Positions 3,962 through 5,359 of a stretch of 5,359 bases of DNA are shown in pieces. Both the position numbers and the translations under genes were made by a program. The DNA is from an uncultured Spirochaetales bacterium. Lineage in GTDB: Bacteria; Spirochaetota; Spirochaetia; Treponematales; Treponemataceae. Below the pieces are notes generated by a model. The model was not told where the DNA came from, did no database searches, and saw only the letters and a list, made by a program, of their open reading frames with translations. Positions within the stretch are counted from its first letter, which is position 1. Every line of letters begins with the position of its first letter. The stretch spans positions 1 through 5,359 of the forward strand of contig CAMGSV010000168.1 of the NCBI GenBank assembly GCA_946061495.1. Reading direction: 5' to 3'.

Positions 3962-5194
3962 CTAGAATTTCACGATGTAGTTCTTCTTCTTGCCCCGCCG
4001 CAGCACGATGACCTCTCCTTCGATGGCAAGGCTCCTGGTAACCGGAAGGCTCTCCTCCGTCACCTTGTCCCCGTTGAGGGTGATGGAGCCAGCGGCAAGG
4101 AATTCCCTGGCCTCCCGGCGGCTGGAGCAAATCTTGTTGTTCACCAGCAGGTCAATCAGAGGGACACCCTCCTCAGCCAGCTCCACCGTGGGCACGTCCT
4201 TGAATCCCACCTTGATGTCCGCCAGGCTCAGCTCCTTCACATTGCCGGAGAAGAGGGCCTGACTGATGTCCACCGCCTTCTGGAATTCCGCCTCGCCGTG
4301 GAGATCCGTGATGATTTCCCGGGCCAGGGCCTTGTGGGCTTCCCGCAGCTGGGGATTGGCGGCGTTCTTGACCTCCAAGTCCTCAATCTCCTCCTTTGAC
4401 AGGAAGGTGAAGATCCGCAGGTAGGAGCCCACCATGGAGTCGTCCACATTGATGAGGTACTGGTACAGCTCGTAGCTGGAGGTCTTGTTCAGGTCAAGCC
4501 ACAGGGCATTTCCCGCAGACTTGCCGAACTTGTTGCCGTACTTGTCCAGCACCAGGGGCATGGTGAAGCCGTAGGCCTCCTTCCCCTCCAGCTTGCGGAT
4601 CAGCTCCAAGCCGGTGGTGATGTTTCCCCACTGGTCGGCTCCCTCCGCCTGCAGGACGCAGTTCTTGGTTCGGAACAGGTGGAGGAAGTCGTAGCCCTGG
4701 ATCAGGGTGTAGGAGAATTCGGCGAAGGTGATGCCCGTCTCCAGACGGCGGTTGATGATGTCCTTGGCCAGCATGTAGCTCACATTGATATACTTTCCCA
4801 CATCCCGCAGGAAGTCCAGGAAGCTGAAGTCCTTCATCCAGTCGTAGTTGTTGACGATTTCCGCCTTGCCCTCAAAAATCCTAGAGACCTGGGCCTTGAT
4901 TCCCTCGATGTTCCTTTCGATGGTCTCCTTGGCAATCAGCTCCCGCTCGGCAGTGGGCCGGGGATCCCCGATGAGTCCAGTGGCGCCACCCACCAGCAGG
5001 ATGGGATGGTGCCCCGCCTTGGCCAGACGCTTGGCTGTAATCAGACTGGAATAATGCCCCAAGTGAAGGCTGTCTGCCGTGGGATCCGTTCCCCAGTAAA
5101 AGGAAATGTTTCCGCCATTGATCTTATCCTTAATATCCTCGCCAGCCACATCCTTGATGAGGCCACGCCACTCCAACTCTTCGTACAAGGTCAT
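3962..5194 (-). CDS. tyrS: tyrosyl-tRNA synthetase
   Basis: A 410-residue class I synthetase that attaches tyrosine to tRNA-Tyr in the cytoplasm. The Rossmann catalytic domain has the HIGH motif as HLGH (44-47) within YWGTDPTADSLHLGH, GDP at 76-78, and the tyrosine/adenylate-binding stretch ADQWGNITTG at 186-195. The KMSKS motif appears as KFGKS (222-226), normal for bacterial TyrRS of this type. A C-terminal S4-like RNA-binding domain follows at about 344-410 (PLIDLLVNNKICSSRREAREFLAAGSI region). Length is usual. The ATG at 5194 was chosen over the GTG two codons upstream (5200), because GGAG is five bases before the ATG whereas the GTG would be adjacent to it. The upstream region within the window shows no T-box leader, unlike many Bacillota tyrS genes. 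It lies 86 bp upstream of the BI-1 gene. Confidence 0.96.
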   Translation of the reverse strand: MTLYEELEWRGLIKDVAGEDIKDKINGGNISFYWGTDPTADSLHLGHYSSLITAKRLAKAGHHPILLVGGATGLIGDPRPTAERELIAKETIERNIEGIKAQVSRIFEGKAEIVNNYDWMKDFSFLDFLRDVGKYINVSYMLAKDIINRRLETGITFAEFSYTLIQGYDFLHLFRTKNCVLQAEGADQWGNITTGLELIRKLEGKEAYGFTMPLVLDKYGNKFGKSAGNALWLDLNKTSSYELYQYLINVDDSMVGSYLRIFTFLSKEEIEDLEVKNAANPQLREAHKALAREIITDLHGEAEFQKAVDISQALFSGNVKELSLADIKVGFKDVPTVELAEEGVPLIDLLVNNKICSSRREAREFLAAGSITLNGDKVTEESLPVTRSLAIEGEVIVLRRGKKKNYIVKF

Positions 5195-5240
5195 ATTCAC
5201 TCCACCAGTCCCGCTGCGCAGGCACTATAAAATATACTCT

Positions 5241-5269
5241 TTTCTACCATTTTTTTCACCTTTTGTCAT
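5241..5269 (-). promoter_or_regulatory. tentative tyrS promoter
   Basis: On the minus strand ATGACA (5269-5264), a 17-bp spacer and TAGAAA (5246-5241). The -10 is weak (four of six, lacking the final T). AT-rich TATATT and TATAGT boxes just downstream are alternatives without a partner -35. Confidence 0.25.
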
Positions 5270-5287
5270 TATGACGCATCACAAAAG

Positions 5288-5316
5288 CACGGCGGGCTGG
5301 GAAAAAGCCGACGGTG
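5288..5316. other. imperfect inverted repeat upstream of tyrS
   Basis: CACGGCGGGCT (5288-5298) and AGCCGACGGTG (5306-5316) pair at 8 of 11 positions around GGGAAAA. On the minus strand it is followed by CTTTTG, so it could be a poor terminator of a gene beyond the right edge. The remainder of 5317-5359 shows stops in all minus-strand frames and no recognisable gene. Confidence 0.35.
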
Positions 5317-5359
5317 GGCTCCTGGCTTCCCCTCCCCCTTTTACTATTAGTTTACATCT

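Noticed and set aside
5195..5359. T-box riboswitch upstream of tyrS
   Set aside because: Neither the conserved T-box sequence nor a specifier stem with a following terminator can be found in the 165 bases available.
1..5359. tRNA genes, CRISPR arrays, insertion sequences
   Set aside because: No cloverleaf-like sequence, no regularly spaced repeats and no transposase-like frame was found on either strand.

Overview
The window comes from a bacterial chromosome, probably an anaerobe. The TyrRS is of the Bacillota (Firmicutes) type, but the Bax-inhibitor-like protein, the XRE regulator and the NusG-type paralogue look equally at home in Spirochaetota (Treponema/Sphaerochaeta-like). I cannot settle the phylum by eye. 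The right two thirds are GC-rich (about 60 % in lines I counted). The left third (about 1-1890) is AT-rich (about 32 % GC in a counted line), which suggests that the left part was acquired separately.

Layout from right to left; nearly everything runs on the minus strand. At 3962-5194 is tyrS (tyrosyl-tRNA synthetase). At 3186-3875 is a seven-helix Bax inhibitor-1/YccA family membrane protein, closed by a strong intrinsic terminator (3125-3164). Convergent to it, at 2763-3089 on the plus strand, is a small XRE-family repressor-like protein. It diverges from a NusG paralogue of the LoaP/RfaH/UpxY kind (2077-2598, minus). The interval between these two holds a perfect 16-bp inverted repeat plus further copies of its half-site, a likely shared operator. 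The NusG paralogue carries a 9-G homopolymer inside its coding sequence.

Below the NusG paralogue lies a gene-free stretch of 366 bp (1711-2076). Its GC-rich part (about 1893-2076) is full of inverted repeats and reads like a structured leader RNA. Its AT-rich part carries the promoter and twin operators of the next operon. That operon (195-1710, minus) is a three-gene HipBST-type toxin-antitoxin module: hipB (DNA-binding), hipS (the HipA N-terminal subdomain as a separate protein) and hipT (Ser/Thr kinase with an added cysteine-rich N-terminus). Both junctions are one-base TAATG overlaps. At the left edge a further co-directional gene starts, with its own promoter and Shine-Dalgarno sequence. 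Its 18 visible residues look like a small antitoxin, so this may be a cluster of toxin-antitoxin modules.

Working together: HipB should repress hipBST through the twin operators and HipS should hold HipT in check. The XRE protein probably controls itself and the NusG paralogue. Such paralogues usually act on the operon downstream of them, and here the first genes downstream on the same strand are hipBST. That arrangement, antitermination factor, structured leader, then tripartite kinase toxin, is the most unusual feature of the window and is only a hypothesis.
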